Assembly (NCBI RefSeq): GCF_014207135.1
Contig: NZ_JACHCC010000014.1
Span: forward strand, 62,001 to 126,000
DNA: 64,000 bases
Origin: Pedobacter cryoconitis
GTDB lineage: Bacteria > Bacteroidota > Bacteroidia > Sphingobacteriales > Sphingobacteriaceae
Reading direction: 5' to 3'
Below the pieces are notes generated by a model. It did not search any database. It saw nothing but the letters and a program-made list of their open reading frames with translations, and was not told the origin of the DNA. The stretch's first letter is position 1. Each line of letters begins with the position of its first letter. Positions 8,990-16,818 of this stretch are shown in pieces. A program made the position numbers and the translations under genes.

Positions 8990-9021
8990 AGCAGTGCTTC
9001 ATTTCGATTTGAAGAACTGCT
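8990..9021. repeat. Intergenic hairpin
   Basis: AGCAGTGCTTCA (8990-9001) pairs with TGAAGAACTGCT (9010-9021) at 11 of 12 positions around an 8-base loop. There is no T-run after it, so it is not a typical terminator; no gene ends nearby. A structured RNA element or a protein site are both possible. Confidence 0.5.
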
Positions 9022-9116
9022 AAATTATAAATTATGTTTCAATCTGCATTTTTATTACATACTAGTTTGTTGAGCTAAATGGTTAAATATGTCGATTAAT
9101 TATTCAAATCATGATT

Positions 9117-9182
9117 ATATTCTACATTAACAACACTAATATCAACATATTTGTTGAATAATACCAATAAAATGTAGAATAT
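9117..9182. promoter_or_regulatory. Nested inverted repeats upstream of a small DNA-binding protein gene
   Basis: An outer pair, ATATTCTACATT (9117-9128) and AATGTAGAATAT (9171-9182), is an exact 12-base inverted repeat with a 42-base spacer. Inside it, TCAACA (9142-9147) and TGTTGA (9152-9157) form a second exact pair. The element ends about 22 bases before the start of the regulator gene. By position it may be an operator for autoregulation; that is inference. Confidence 0.5.
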
Positions 9183-9204
9183 TTTAAAGTATTATTCTTT
9201 TACC

Positions 9205-9561
9205 TTGTTTTTAGTGAGAAAAGAGGATTTCAAGAAACACAAAGGTGAATATTTAAACTCGGTCGTCCGTAAAAGAGGGATAACGATTAAGGCGTTAACT
9301 GCATCTGCAGGATTTGACAGAACAACGTATTATCATCATATTGCCGATCCTCATTTACCCTATAAAGTCATTGCAAAATACGGTGAGGTATTAAATTTCG
9401 ACTTTTCAGGCGAATACCCTGAGATCAGACTTCCACAGCATAGTGAATCCCACGAAATTACCACATTTGAGGAAATGGAAAAAGACAGGAATTACTGGCG
9501 TTCGAGATTTTTGGAATTAGCAGAGAAAGTAGCCGATAATTATAAGAGAGAGAAGCCCTAG
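9205..9561 (+). CDS. Small HTH-like putative transcriptional regulator
   Basis: An approximately 118-residue cytoplasmic protein. Residues 15-55 (VVRKRGITIKALTASAGFDR followed by TTYYHHI) look like a helix-turn-helix of the lambda-repressor/Cro type: a first helix, a turn at SAGFDR and a recognition helix TTYYHHIAD. The second half is charged and may form a coiled coil (EEMEKDRNYWRSRFLELAEK). There is no ATG start; TTG at 9205 or GTG at 9214 are the choices. The nested inverted repeats just upstream fit an autoregulated gene. The regulated process is not apparent. Confidence 0.65.
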   Translation: MFLVRKEDFKKHKGEYLNSVVRKRGITIKALTASAGFDRTTYYHHIADPHLPYKVIAKYGEVLNFDFSGEYPEIRLPQHSESHEITTFEEMEKDRNYWRSRFLELAEKVADNYKREKP

Positions 9562-9579
9562 CTCCCGATAATAAATCGA

Positions 9580-10095
9580 TTATTCAGATTCTCTTTGCGC
9601 TGCGGGATTAATAAAGTTCACCGCAATCTGGGTCAGATAACTATCTGCCTCCCTTTCGTCGGTCAGGCAATCTTTTAACAGCGATTTAGCTTTTGGATAA
9701 TCCAGCTCTGCCAGTAAAGAAATCAGGCTTCCATAACTCGCAATCTTATAATGGGCAATCAGCTGAACTGCATAGATTATTGCGGCATCACGTAATGCAG
9801 TACCCGTTTCAACTGTCTTCACGACAGAGGCTGCCTTGTCACTCAGAATTTCTATAATATTACATTTGCCTTTTACAGGCTGCTCGTTCATCATCTCAAA
9901 AATGGTATCTAAGCGCTGTACATGAACTCCGGCTTCTTCCGACTGTAAGATCAGCGCACGCTGTAATTCTTCCTTATAGGCAGCTATAGAGAGTGCGGCT
10001 GCACAATTAACCAGCTTCTTCTCTGCAATATACAAATCCTGCAAACACTGAATGAAGAAGTTCCGTAAACCTTGTCTTCTAAGATGATCCACCAT
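9580..10095 (-). CDS. DUF892 (YciE/YciF) ferritin-like protein
   Basis: A 171-residue, all-helical protein. The opening FIQCLQDLYIAEKKLV, the EEAGVHVQRLDTIFEMMNE segment and the later DEREADSYLTQIAV match the four-helix bundle of the YciE/YciF family. Glu/His pairs (E in AEKK, E-x-x-x-H in EEAGVH, E-R-E-A-D) are the expected di-metal ligands. Members are linked to stress responses in enterobacteria but have no firmly established reaction. The gene is convergent with the preceding regulator and divergent from the following small gene. Confidence 0.85.
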   Translation of the reverse strand: MVDHLRRQGLRNFFIQCLQDLYIAEKKLVNCAAALSIAAYKEELQRALILQSEEAGVHVQRLDTIFEMMNEQPVKGKCNIIEILSDKAASVVKTVETGTALRDAAIIYAVQLIAHYKIASYGSLISLLAELDYPKAKSLLKDCLTDEREADSYLTQIAVNFINPAAQRESE

Positions 10096-10219
10096 ACAAT
10101 ATCAGTCGAATGGTTTTGTTGGGATATACTAACCATTCACAGTACTCAAACAATTAGAACTCAGAAAAGTTTATATTAATCAATATAGTTCATAGCTTTG
10201 GAAAGATTAAAAATTCAAC

Positions 10220-10471
10220 ATGGCAGTATTACATAGAAAAGAAGAGAAAATTGAAGTTGTGCTAAGTAAGCTTCCAAAAGATTATACCGATGCGCAGTTT
10301 GTTGAAACTTTCATCCAGCTTTATTCTAAAGATTGGGGAAAGATTAAAGCAAACTATATCAAACAGTCACAGGATAAAGAACCCGGAACAGTAATTACAA
10401 TGCCTAAACCGGAACTGTATTTAAAGAATGTTTTAGCAGTTTACCTGGAAAACCTGAATAAAAAGGGTTAG
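10220..10471 (+). CDS. Small conserved-looking hypothetical protein (83 aa)
   Basis: A soluble, charged 83-residue protein without membrane segment or signal. It starts at a good ATG, has YTDAQFVETFIQLYSKDWGK and a C-terminal helix YLKNVLAVYLENLNKK, and is followed by a clean terminator, so it is probably expressed. I do not recognise the family. It is divergent from the DUF892 gene with about 120 bases between starts. Confidence 0.6.
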   Translation: MAVLHRKEEKIEVVLSKLPKDYTDAQFVETFIQLYSKDWGKIKANYIKQSQDKEPGTVITMPKPELYLKNVLAVYLENLNKKG

Positions 10472-10487
10472 AGAAGAGATATTTTTG

Positions 10488-10513
10488 ACGTGGATAGCTG
10501 TTTGTATCCACGT
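10488..10513 (+). terminator. Terminator
   Basis: ACGTGGATA (10488-10496) and TATCCACGT (10505-10513) are exact complements with an 8-base loop, followed by a T-rich stretch. It lies 16 bases after the stop of the 83-residue gene and just before the convergent yedK-like stop; an A-rich tract on the other side would also allow termination from the minus strand. Confidence 0.75.
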
Positions 10514-10520
10514 TTCTGTT

Positions 10521-11207
10521 TTAAATAGCCTGCATCAGTTCAGGCCTGTTATTAATGACTCCCTTCACCACTGTCGCATTCACTGCTTTGTCTACCCTGT
10601 AACTGCTCATCAGTTCGTCGGGATAGGCATCACATAAATTCAATAACCCAGCCGGATCCATTTTCTTGTCCAGCCAGAGGTTTTCCTCTTCCCTGCCCAA
10701 TATAACCGGCATTCTGAATTTAGGTGCATATACTTTACCTACAGTTTCATTAGCCTGAGTAGTCATAATAGTAAAGGAACGATACAATTCTTCCGAAAAA
10801 GGATCTTTCCACTGGCTCCAGAGACCTGCAAAAGCAAATACCTCTCTGTCTTTTAATATAAACCGGTAAGGGAGTGTATCCCCTGTTTTTTTATCCCATT
10901 CATAGAAACCGTCAGCCAATACCAAACAGGTTTTCCGGTGAACAACCAATGGTGCAAAGGTTTTCTTATCCATAATTTCTTCAGACCGGGCATTGAGTGT
11001 AGAAAAATCAAGCCTGGTACTCTTTGCCCAGTAAGGAACAAGTCCAAAATGCATTAACTGTGCTCTTTCGGGTTCATCAGCAGTAATAACCAACCCTTTC
11101 TGCGTAGGTGCCAGGTTATAGTTAGGCTCATAATCAGGTGGCAATTTCACCTGATAAAGTTTCACCAGCTCTTTTTGAGCTTTAGTTAAGGTATAGCGTG
11201 AGCACAT
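10521..11207 (-). CDS. yedK: HMCES/YedK (SRAP) family protein
   Basis: A 228-residue SRAP-domain protein. Cys2, which becomes the N-terminal nucleophile after Met removal and forms the thiazolidine link with abasic DNA, is present (MCSRYTL). Asn72 (TLNARSEE) and Glu103 (DGFYEW) match the known active-site residues. The usual His before the R-M-P motif (IHDRMP in E. coli) is not present: here the text is VYAPKFRMPVIL, with Tyr160 or Lys163 in its place depending on alignment. The family shields abasic sites in single-stranded DNA by covalent crosslinking. The start is only 27 bases from that of a divergent small gene, so the two may share control. Confidence 0.92.
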   Translation of the reverse strand: MCSRYTLTKAQKELVKLYQVKLPPDYEPNYNLAPTQKGLVITADEPERAQLMHFGLVPYWAKSTRLDFSTLNARSEEIMDKKTFAPLVVHRKTCLVLADGFYEWDKKTGDTLPYRFILKDREVFAFAGLWSQWKDPFSEELYRSFTIMTTQANETVGKVYAPKFRMPVILGREEENLWLDKKMDPAGLLNLCDAYPDELMSSYRVDKAVNATVVKGVINNRPELMQAI

Positions 11208-11233
11208 GAAATCAAAATTTATATCTTTGTTTA

Positions 11234-11461
11234 ATGAGTTATAAAGTAACCAGATTTGAAGTTAACCATCAGGGCAAACTAATTGCTGTAGCTGTCCACG
11301 CTGTAACAGACGGGGAAGAAACAAACCATATTGTTTCCATCGACGATCATGAAAATTTCGAGATCAGATTGAATAAAGAAAACAAATGGATAGCTGACAG
11401 TGGTACTGGAATAAATGAAGACCTGTTAAATCTGATTACCGGAAATTACCAGGCACCTTAA
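11234..11461 (+). CDS. Small hypothetical protein (75 aa)
   Basis: A 75-residue soluble protein starting 26 bases from the divergent yedK start. It has an antiparallel-strand look (YKVTRFEVNHQGKLIAVAV, then HIVSIDDHENFEIRL) and ends shortly before the convergent HAD gene. I do not recognise a named family. Codon usage and a good ATG support a real gene. Confidence 0.6.
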   Translation: MSYKVTRFEVNHQGKLIAVAVHAVTDGEETNHIVSIDDHENFEIRLNKENKWIADSGTGINEDLLNLITGNYQAP

Positions 11462-11468
11462 TCTGGCA

Positions 11469-12134
11469 TTAAATCAGGTCATTTTCTGTAATATATGTCC
11501 TTGCTTGTCTGAAATCAGTAAAAATCCGATCCGACTCAGCCAGTTTTTCATGACTCTCATGATCACCCTGAATAACAAAACAAGTTAATTCTGCATTCTT
11601 CGCAGCCCTTAAACCATTTAGTGTATCTTCAAAAACCAGGCATTCCTCTTTTTTATAACCAATTCTCTCTACTGCGAGGTTATAAGACTCGGGATCAGGC
11701 TTACTTCTGGTCACATCGCTCCTGGTGACCAATAGCTTAAAATATTTATCAAGCCCGTTTTTGCCAAACAGCTCATCCACATCGGATCTTTTACTTGCCG
11801 TAACCAACGCCATCGCTATATCTTTTTCCAGAAAGTATTCCAGTGTCTCTTCCACATAAGGCATCAGTTCGATTGTACTCGTTTTTAAACGTTCGTTGGT
11901 CAGATTTTCCTTTTTGCTGATCAGTACATCCAGCGGAGAGCTGATTTCATAAAGATCCTTTAACCTTTTAGCGTTTCCAGGTAAAGGGACTCCCGCAAAA
12001 TTTTTAAGAAAATCATTATAATCAAGCTCAACACCTGATTCTGCCAGTATTTCATTCCAGACTTTAAAATGGAAATGCTCTGAATCTACAAGGGTACCAT
12101 CCAGATCAAAAAGAAGGGCTTTAAATTGCTTCAT
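11469..12134 (-). CDS. HAD-superfamily phosphatase, beta-phosphoglucomutase-like
   Basis: A 221-residue HAD hydrolase of subfamily IA. Motif I is DLDGTLVDSE (nucleophile Asp near residue 10), motif II is VTAS, the Lys is in RSKPDPESY and motif III is VFEDTLNGLRAA. A small alpha-helical cap lies at about residues 18-85. Such enzymes dephosphorylate small phosphometabolites or isomerise sugar phosphates; the substrate cannot be read here. It lies in the same direction as the alpha/beta hydrolase gene upstream, 41 bases away with a hairpin between. Confidence 0.85.
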   Translation of the reverse strand: MKQFKALLFDLDGTLVDSEHFHFKVWNEILAESGVELDYNDFLKNFAGVPLPGNAKRLKDLYEISSPLDVLISKKENLTNERLKTSTIELMPYVEETLEYFLEKDIAMALVTASKRSDVDELFGKNGLDKYFKLLVTRSDVTRSKPDPESYNLAVERIGYKKEECLVFEDTLNGLRAAKNAELTCFVIQGDHESHEKLAESDRIFTDFRQARTYITENDLI

Positions 12135-12149
12135 TTATTTGTTTTTGTA

Positions 12150-12168
12150 GGGTTATCAGAGATAACCC
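12150..12168. repeat. Short perfect hairpin between two co-directed genes
   Basis: GGGTTATC (12150-12157) and GATAACCC (12161-12168) are exact complements with a 3-base loop. It lies between the stop of the alpha/beta hydrolase gene and the start of the HAD gene. The T-run expected for a terminator is lacking on the minus strand, so it may act as an attenuator or RNA processing site. Confidence 0.45.
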
Positions 12169-12175
12169 TTTAAGG

Positions 12176-13492
12176 TTAATTACTTTTTATCCAGGAAACC
12201 AAATCAATAATCAATGTTTCGGATACGCTGGATGGATTATTATACTGACTTACCGGACCTCGCTCGACCTGCGAACTTAATAAATGGTTCAAATCAGGGT
12301 ATAATTTCAGTGTCACATTACTTTTTTTGCTCAGCGCGGTATTCCATAAATCATAATCATGAGTAGAAACCTGAAAATCATTCCCCCCCTGTATAATCAG
12401 GATACGCTGTCTGTTTATTTTTTTTGCTGCCTCTACCTGATTATACTGATTCAGGTCTACCCAGTAAGATGCTGGTAAACCCAGTATAGCTGAATCAGCT
12501 TTCATCTTACCTAATGAAGTGAGCCTGGTTTTTTCCAGTTCCTGTAGTTGTCCTTCAAATTGTTTTTTAAGAGCCTGGGTAGTATCTTTTGCCTGCTCGA
12601 ACATATATTTATTCTGCTCGACCATCAGATCAGTCATACTTCTTGCCGGTGCGGCGGCCAGGATAATTCCACTCAGTTCCGGAGCCAATGCGGCAATTCT
12701 TGGGGCTAACATCCCCCCTAAACTATGTCCCAACAGAAAAATTTTCTTCTTATCGATATTCGGGATAGTACCCGCAAGGGCAACTGCAGCAACGGCATCA
12801 TCTATCGCTTCTTCTTTAACTGTAAATGCACCAGTAAACTCACCACCATAAACCAATGTACGTTTTACGTAACGGATACTGGCCACTCCTTTAGCAGCGA
12901 AACCTGCAGCAAGATCTTTGAAGGTTTTATTAGGTCCCACAGTCTCATCCATGTCAGATGGCCCTGATCCATGAACCAGCACAACAATAGGGAAATTCTT
13001 TACATTTTTTGGTATTGTCAGCATACCTACAAGATTGTGTCCGGGAGCTTTAACATATATTTCCTTTTCTGAATACAAGGTAGTATCAGCATATGCAGGG
13101 TTCAGATAAGATGCCTCTGCAGCTTTCGGCTGGATAAAAAAACCGACCATATTTCCTGCTTTATTATAGGCCAGTAAGAAACCTTGTGAAGCACGGGCAA
13201 ATTTTCCGTCCACAGTAACTAAGAAGAATTCTCCTTTGGTTTTACTTTCCACGGTATTTGCAGATTCAAATTTTCCTAGTTTTTCATTCAGGGTTTCCCA
13301 GATTTTCTGCAAATCTGCAACCGTTATTTTTGAGGATACACTGGGATCAAAATAAGCCTGGGCTTCGGTAAATTTTTGCTGCTCCATCAATTGGAAAAAA
13401 TCGTTCGAACGATTAAACAGTTTAATAACTTCCTGTGAAAATGAGACCGTTGAGAACAACAGTGCAAAAATTAAGAGTACAATTTTCTTCAT
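12176..13492 (-). CDS. Exported alpha/beta hydrolase with N-terminal DUF3887-like domain
   Basis: A 438-residue protein. Signal peptide (IVLLIFALLFSTVSFS) is followed by a small N-terminal domain (residues 25-130; FFQLMEQQKFTEAQAYFD, typical of DUF3887), then an alpha/beta hydrolase domain. The oxyanion region is LVHGSGPSDMDET, the nucleophile is in GHSLGG, and the C-terminal His is in DLNHLL. Acidic third residue is probably the Asp in GGNDFQV. Related proteins are secreted esterases or S9-like peptidases of unknown substrate. Probably periplasmic. Confidence 0.88.
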   Translation of the reverse strand: MKKIVLLIFALLFSTVSFSQEVIKLFNRSNDFFQLMEQQKFTEAQAYFDPSVSSKITVADLQKIWETLNEKLGKFESANTVESKTKGEFFLVTVDGKFARASQGFLLAYNKAGNMVGFFIQPKAAEASYLNPAYADTTLYSEKEIYVKAPGHNLVGMLTIPKNVKNFPIVVLVHGSGPSDMDETVGPNKTFKDLAAGFAAKGVASIRYVKRTLVYGGEFTGAFTVKEEAIDDAVAAVALAGTIPNIDKKKIFLLGHSLGGMLAPRIAALAPELSGIILAAAPARSMTDLMVEQNKYMFEQAKDTTQALKKQFEGQLQELEKTRLTSLGKMKADSAILGLPASYWVDLNQYNQVEAAKKINRQRILIIQGGNDFQVSTHDYDLWNTALSKKSNVTLKLYPDLNHLLSSQVERGPVSQYNNPSSVSETLIIDLVSWIKSN

Positions 13493-13662
13493 GTAATTTC
13501 TATCGTGTTTTAAGAGTTGGTTTGAACCAAAGCTAACATATTTTTGATTTAAAATTTATCATCAGAACTGAAAATACAAAGTGGTTGAAAGCGAGTTGAT
13601 TTCATGATTAATTAAATTCTTCTTTTGCCTACCTTTAGGATAATCATCAATGTAAATAAACT

Positions 13663-14481
13663 ATGACTATAAAGAAAAAACTAAGGGTATGTGTTGCCGG
13701 AGCTACAGGCTGGGCCGGATCTGAACTTTGTAAAGGCATAGCCTTAACAGATGATATTGAACTGGTATCAGCAGTTTCACGTACCAATGCATCTAAAGAT
13801 CTGAACGAGGTATTGAACCTGTCAACCGGTAAAAACATCCCGGTTTTTGGAACAATAGAAGAAGCACTAGATATTCCCTGTGACGTCATGATTGATTATA
13901 CGAAGCCCGATATTGCTAAGCATCAGGTCATCACTGCTGTAAAGCATGGGATAAACGTGGTCGTTGGTACATCTGGTCTTTCGGACAATGATTATCAGGA
14001 AATAGCAGCTATTGCCTCTCAGCATAAAAAAGCGGTATTAGCTGTAGGGAATTTTGCGATCAGTGTTGTTCTGCTGAATAAATTTGCAGAAATGGCTGCT
14101 CAATATATGCATCACTGGGAGATCATTGATTATGCCAGTGATCGTAAACCAGATTCTCCCAGCGGAAGTGCCCTGGAGCTTGCCAGCAAATTATCAAAAG
14201 TTGGTCAGTCAGTTAAAACCATTCCTGTTGATCAGACTAAAGGCATTAAAGAAACCAGAGGTGCGGATATTAATGGCATGCAGGTGCATGCTGTCCGGCT
14301 GCCAGGTTTTGTAATTTCACTGGAGACTATTTTTGGGATGGAAGACGAAAAACTAACGATCAAACATGAGGCCGGAGGAAGTGCAAAACCTTATGTTCAG
14401 GGCGCTTTGCTTGCGATCAGAAACGTAGATTCCTTCACCGGGCTGAAAAGGGGCCTGGATAGTGTAATGGACTTAGCTTAA
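13663..14481 (+). CDS. DapB-family reductase (dihydrodipicolinate reductase-like), variant active site
   Basis: A 272-residue protein with the N-terminal Rossmann motif VAGATGWAGSELC, the GTSGL and GNFAIS segments of DapB, and the conserved Lys162 and PSG (166-168). In E. coli DapB the segment before that Lys is EAHHRHK, whose two His residues serve catalysis; here it is DYASDRK, so both are replaced (Ala158, Ser159). This makes a true tetrahydrodipicolinate reductase role uncertain; a related imine or oxo-acid reductase is possible. The next gene begins five bases after the stop. The start is supported by the Rossmann strand beginning at residue 7. Confidence 0.7.
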   Translation: MTIKKKLRVCVAGATGWAGSELCKGIALTDDIELVSAVSRTNASKDLNEVLNLSTGKNIPVFGTIEEALDIPCDVMIDYTKPDIAKHQVITAVKHGINVVVGTSGLSDNDYQEIAAIASQHKKAVLAVGNFAISVVLLNKFAEMAAQYMHHWEIIDYASDRKPDSPSGSALELASKLSKVGQSVKTIPVDQTKGIKETRGADINGMQVHAVRLPGFVISLETIFGMEDEKLTIKHEAGGSAKPYVQGALLAIRNVDSFTGLKRGLDSVMDLA

Positions 14482-14486
14482 CCAGT

Positions 14487-15152
14487 ATGTCTGAAGAACA
14501 ATATAAAACCTATCAAAAATTCAACGACTATAAGATGGCTGTTGAACTGAGCGATTTATTAAAGGAAAATCATATAGATCATACTATTGAAGATACCTCC
14601 GTTCAGTTCGATCCATTTTTTTCCAGAAATGAGTTAACCAAGGAATACCGGATTAAAATCAAACAGGATGATTTCTCAAACGTGGATAATCTCCTCCTTC
14701 AAACAGCGTCTGAAGGATTAAATGGGCTAAAGGAGGATTATTACCTGCATCACTTCAGTAATGAAGAGTTAATGGAAGTCATCACCAAACGGGATGAATG
14801 GAATGAATTTGATTTTCTGCTCGCTCAAAAACTATTGAAAGAAAGAGGTACTGAGGTAAACCCTGACACGCTTAAAGAACTAAAAAAGCAGAGAATTGTA
14901 GAATTAAGTAAACCGCATCAAATTGGAAAAACCTGGATTTACATAGGCTTTGTAACTGCCTTAATCGGCGGACTATTTGGTATATTGGTTGGCTGGCATA
15001 TCTCCACTCACCAAAAAACCTTGCCCGATGGGAATACCATCTATAGCTATGATGAGCCTGACAGAAAAAAGGGACAAATCATGGTAGTCATCGGCGTCAT
15101 TGCATTTACCTTCCTTGTAACCACAAAAATATTAAATGGAATTTTTCATTAA
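14487..15152 (+). CDS. Membrane-anchored protein with DUF2007-like N-terminus
   Basis: A 221-residue protein. The N-terminal 75 residues (ELSDLLKENHIDHTIEDT, then KIKQDDFSNVDNLL) resemble the DUF2007 'putative signal transducing' fold. A helical middle follows, then two membrane segments near residues 149-168 and 194-214, joined by a loop with GNTIYSYDEPDRKKGQ. Function is unknown. It follows the DapB-like gene by five bases and is probably co-transcribed with it. Confidence 0.65.
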   Translation: MSEEQYKTYQKFNDYKMAVELSDLLKENHIDHTIEDTSVQFDPFFSRNELTKEYRIKIKQDDFSNVDNLLLQTASEGLNGLKEDYYLHHFSNEELMEVITKRDEWNEFDFLLAQKLLKERGTEVNPDTLKELKKQRIVELSKPHQIGKTWIYIGFVTALIGGLFGILVGWHISTHQKTLPDGNTIYSYDEPDRKKGQIMVVIGVIAFTFLVTTKILNGIFH

Positions 15153-15248
15153 CAGGTGTAAAAATAATTACCGTAATCATTATGATTTTCAACAGTTTAT
15201 TTGCTAAATTTATGATATCAATTTAATATCATTTAAATACCATATCTC

Positions 15249-16103
15249 ATGAAAGAAGAAAAGATCGTCACCCCCTTTAATGGTTACCTCGTTGTATTCC
15301 TGTTAGTTGTTGTAGCCGGGATATTAGCCTTTGCTGCAAGCACTCAGCAAATTGTTCTGATTATTATTTGTTTACCAGTATTACTTATTCTAGCTAAAGG
15401 ATTGATTATTGTGAGTCCAAATAGTTCTGCTGTACTTTTATTGTTCGGAAAATACCAGGGAAGTATCAAACAAAATGGTTTATTCTGGGTCAACCCATTA
15501 TTCGGCCGCTTCACCTACTCTCTCCGTGCCAGGAATTTCGAGAGCGAAAAAATCAAGGTCAACGATAAGCTGGGAAATCCAATCCTGATCAGTGTTATCT
15601 TAGTCTGGAGAGTACGGGATACATTCAAAGTCGCTTTTGAAGTGGACAGTTATGCTGCATTTATTAAAATACAAACAGACTCGGCAGTAAGAAAACTTGC
15701 TGGTTCTTTTCCATACGATCATTTTGAAGATGAAACTGCTTCAATTACCTTAAGTACAAACTTTGATGATGTCAATATTGCGCTGGAAAAAGAACTTGCT
15801 GAAAGGCTGGAAATTGCTGGTATTGAAGTCATAGAATCCAGGATAGCCTATCTGGCTTACGCACCGGAAATTGCACATTCTATGCTGAGAAGACAACAGG
15901 CTTCGGCTGTAGTCGCTGCCCGTCATAAGATTGTGGAAGGTGCAGTTGGCATGGTTGAAAGTGCTTTAAAACTTCTGGCTGACAAGAAAATCATTGAATT
16001 TGATGATGACAGGAAAGCCACTATGGTAAGTAATTTAATGGTTGTTCTTTGTGGTGACAGCGAAACTAAACCAGTTATCAATACCGGTACATTAAATCAA
16101 TAA
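15249..16103 (+). CDS. SPFH (band 7/stomatin-like) membrane protein
   Basis: A 284-residue protein. Two adjacent hydrophobic segments (about residues 12-30 and 33-52) are followed by the SPFH domain: IVSPNSSAVLLLFGKYQGSI, GLFWVNPLFGRF, then the ISVILVWRVRDTFKVAFEV core and AAFIKIQTDSAVRKLAGSF. The C-terminal helix APEIAHSMLRRQQASAVVAA is typical of stomatin/QmcA proteins. SPFH proteins form ring-like oligomers in membrane microdomains and often control proteases. The 58-residue ribbon-helix-helix gene starts two bases after the stop, which suggests coupled expression. Confidence 0.9.
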   Translation: MKEEKIVTPFNGYLVVFLLVVVAGILAFAASTQQIVLIIICLPVLLILAKGLIIVSPNSSAVLLLFGKYQGSIKQNGLFWVNPLFGRFTYSLRARNFESEKIKVNDKLGNPILISVILVWRVRDTFKVAFEVDSYAAFIKIQTDSAVRKLAGSFPYDHFEDETASITLSTNFDDVNIALEKELAERLEIAGIEVIESRIAYLAYAPEIAHSMLRRQQASAVVAARHKIVEGAVGMVESALKLLADKKIIEFDDDRKATMVSNLMVVLCGDSETKPVINTGTLNQ

Positions 16104-16105
16104 AC

Positions 16106-16282
16106 ATGTCAGAAAAAAAATCATTTGCATTAAGGATTGATTCAGAGACGATGAAGGCTATAGAGAAATGGGCAGCTGATGAATTTCGGAGTGTTAATGG
16201 TCAGATTGAATGGATGCTGAATAATAGCCTTAAGACCGCCAAAAGACTCAAAAAACAACAAAAAGATATACCCGATAAATAA
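16106..16282 (+). CDS. Arc-like ribbon-helix-helix protein (58 aa)
   Basis: A complete small gene: ATG two bases after the SPFH stop, TAA at 16280-16282. The product starts MSEKKSFALRIDSETMKAIE and continues KWAADEFRSVNGQIEWML, then a basic tail. This is the ribbon-helix-helix pattern of the Arc/MetJ group: an N-terminal beta strand (SFALRID), helix A (ETMKAIEKWAADE), the SVNGQ turn and helix B. It should bind DNA as a dimer. The tight arrangement behind the SPFH gene suggests a shared role, possibly autoregulation. Confidence 0.8.
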   Translation: MSEKKSFALRIDSETMKAIEKWAADEFRSVNGQIEWMLNNSLKTAKRLKKQQKDIPDK

Positions 16283-16299
16283 CACAGAATAATTTTCAT

Positions 16300-16743
16300 A
16301 TGATTACCCTGGCAATTGAAAGGCTTCAATATTTATGCAATACTATCCCCGGTCGTCTTACCGAAATTGACGAACGGGGATTTTCTTCAAAACCCGCTCC
16401 AGATAAATGGAGCAAAAAAGAAATCATCGGACATCTTATAGACAGTGCAACATACAATCATATGCGTTTTGTCAGAGGTCAGTTCGAGGATACCCCAAAA
16501 ATCGTCTATGATCAGAACAACTGCAATCGGTTCAATTATTATGATAAGATAAACGGACAGCAGCTCATATCCTTCTGGCACATCTATAACCTACAATTAA
16601 TTGAACTCATCAAACAGATACCTGTGGATAGTTTACAACGTCGTTGTTATGGAGGCGGAGAAACGAGTTACTCCCTGGAATTTATATTTAATGACTACGT
16701 TGAACATCTGGAACACCATTTAAGGCAAATTGTAAACTATTAG
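16300..16743 (+). CDS. DinB-family protein
   Basis: A 147-residue four-helix DinB-fold protein. PAPDKWSKKEIIGHLIDSA supplies the first metal-ligand His; DYVEHLEHHLRQI supplies the C-terminal His pair. The family includes metal-dependent thiol transferases (bacillithiol and mycothiol transferases), but this member's substrate is unknown. It follows the ribbon-helix-helix gene by 17 bases. Confidence 0.85.
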   Translation: MITLAIERLQYLCNTIPGRLTEIDERGFSSKPAPDKWSKKEIIGHLIDSATYNHMRFVRGQFEDTPKIVYDQNNCNRFNYYDKINGQQLISFWHIYNLQLIELIKQIPVDSLQRRCYGGGETSYSLEFIFNDYVEHLEHHLRQIVNY

Positions 16744-16818
16744 AGATTTGCTTTGGTTATCATCGGGGTAATAATGTAGCTTTATTAAGTACAAGACTAT
16801 TGCACCAACGAATAAGAA

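Larger units (their letters stand above)
8651..9204. other. Long intergenic region with two inverted-repeat elements
   Basis: About 550 bases without a recognisable gene. It contains a near-perfect hairpin at 8990-9021 and nested inverted repeats at 9117-9182, described separately. The first 250 bases are of mixed composition and show no open frame that I can support; the last 150 are AT-rich and presumably hold the promoter of the small regulator that follows. Confidence 0.5.

Noticed and set aside
9002..9009. Terminator function for the hairpin at 8990-9021
   Set aside because: No T-run on either side and no gene ending nearby.
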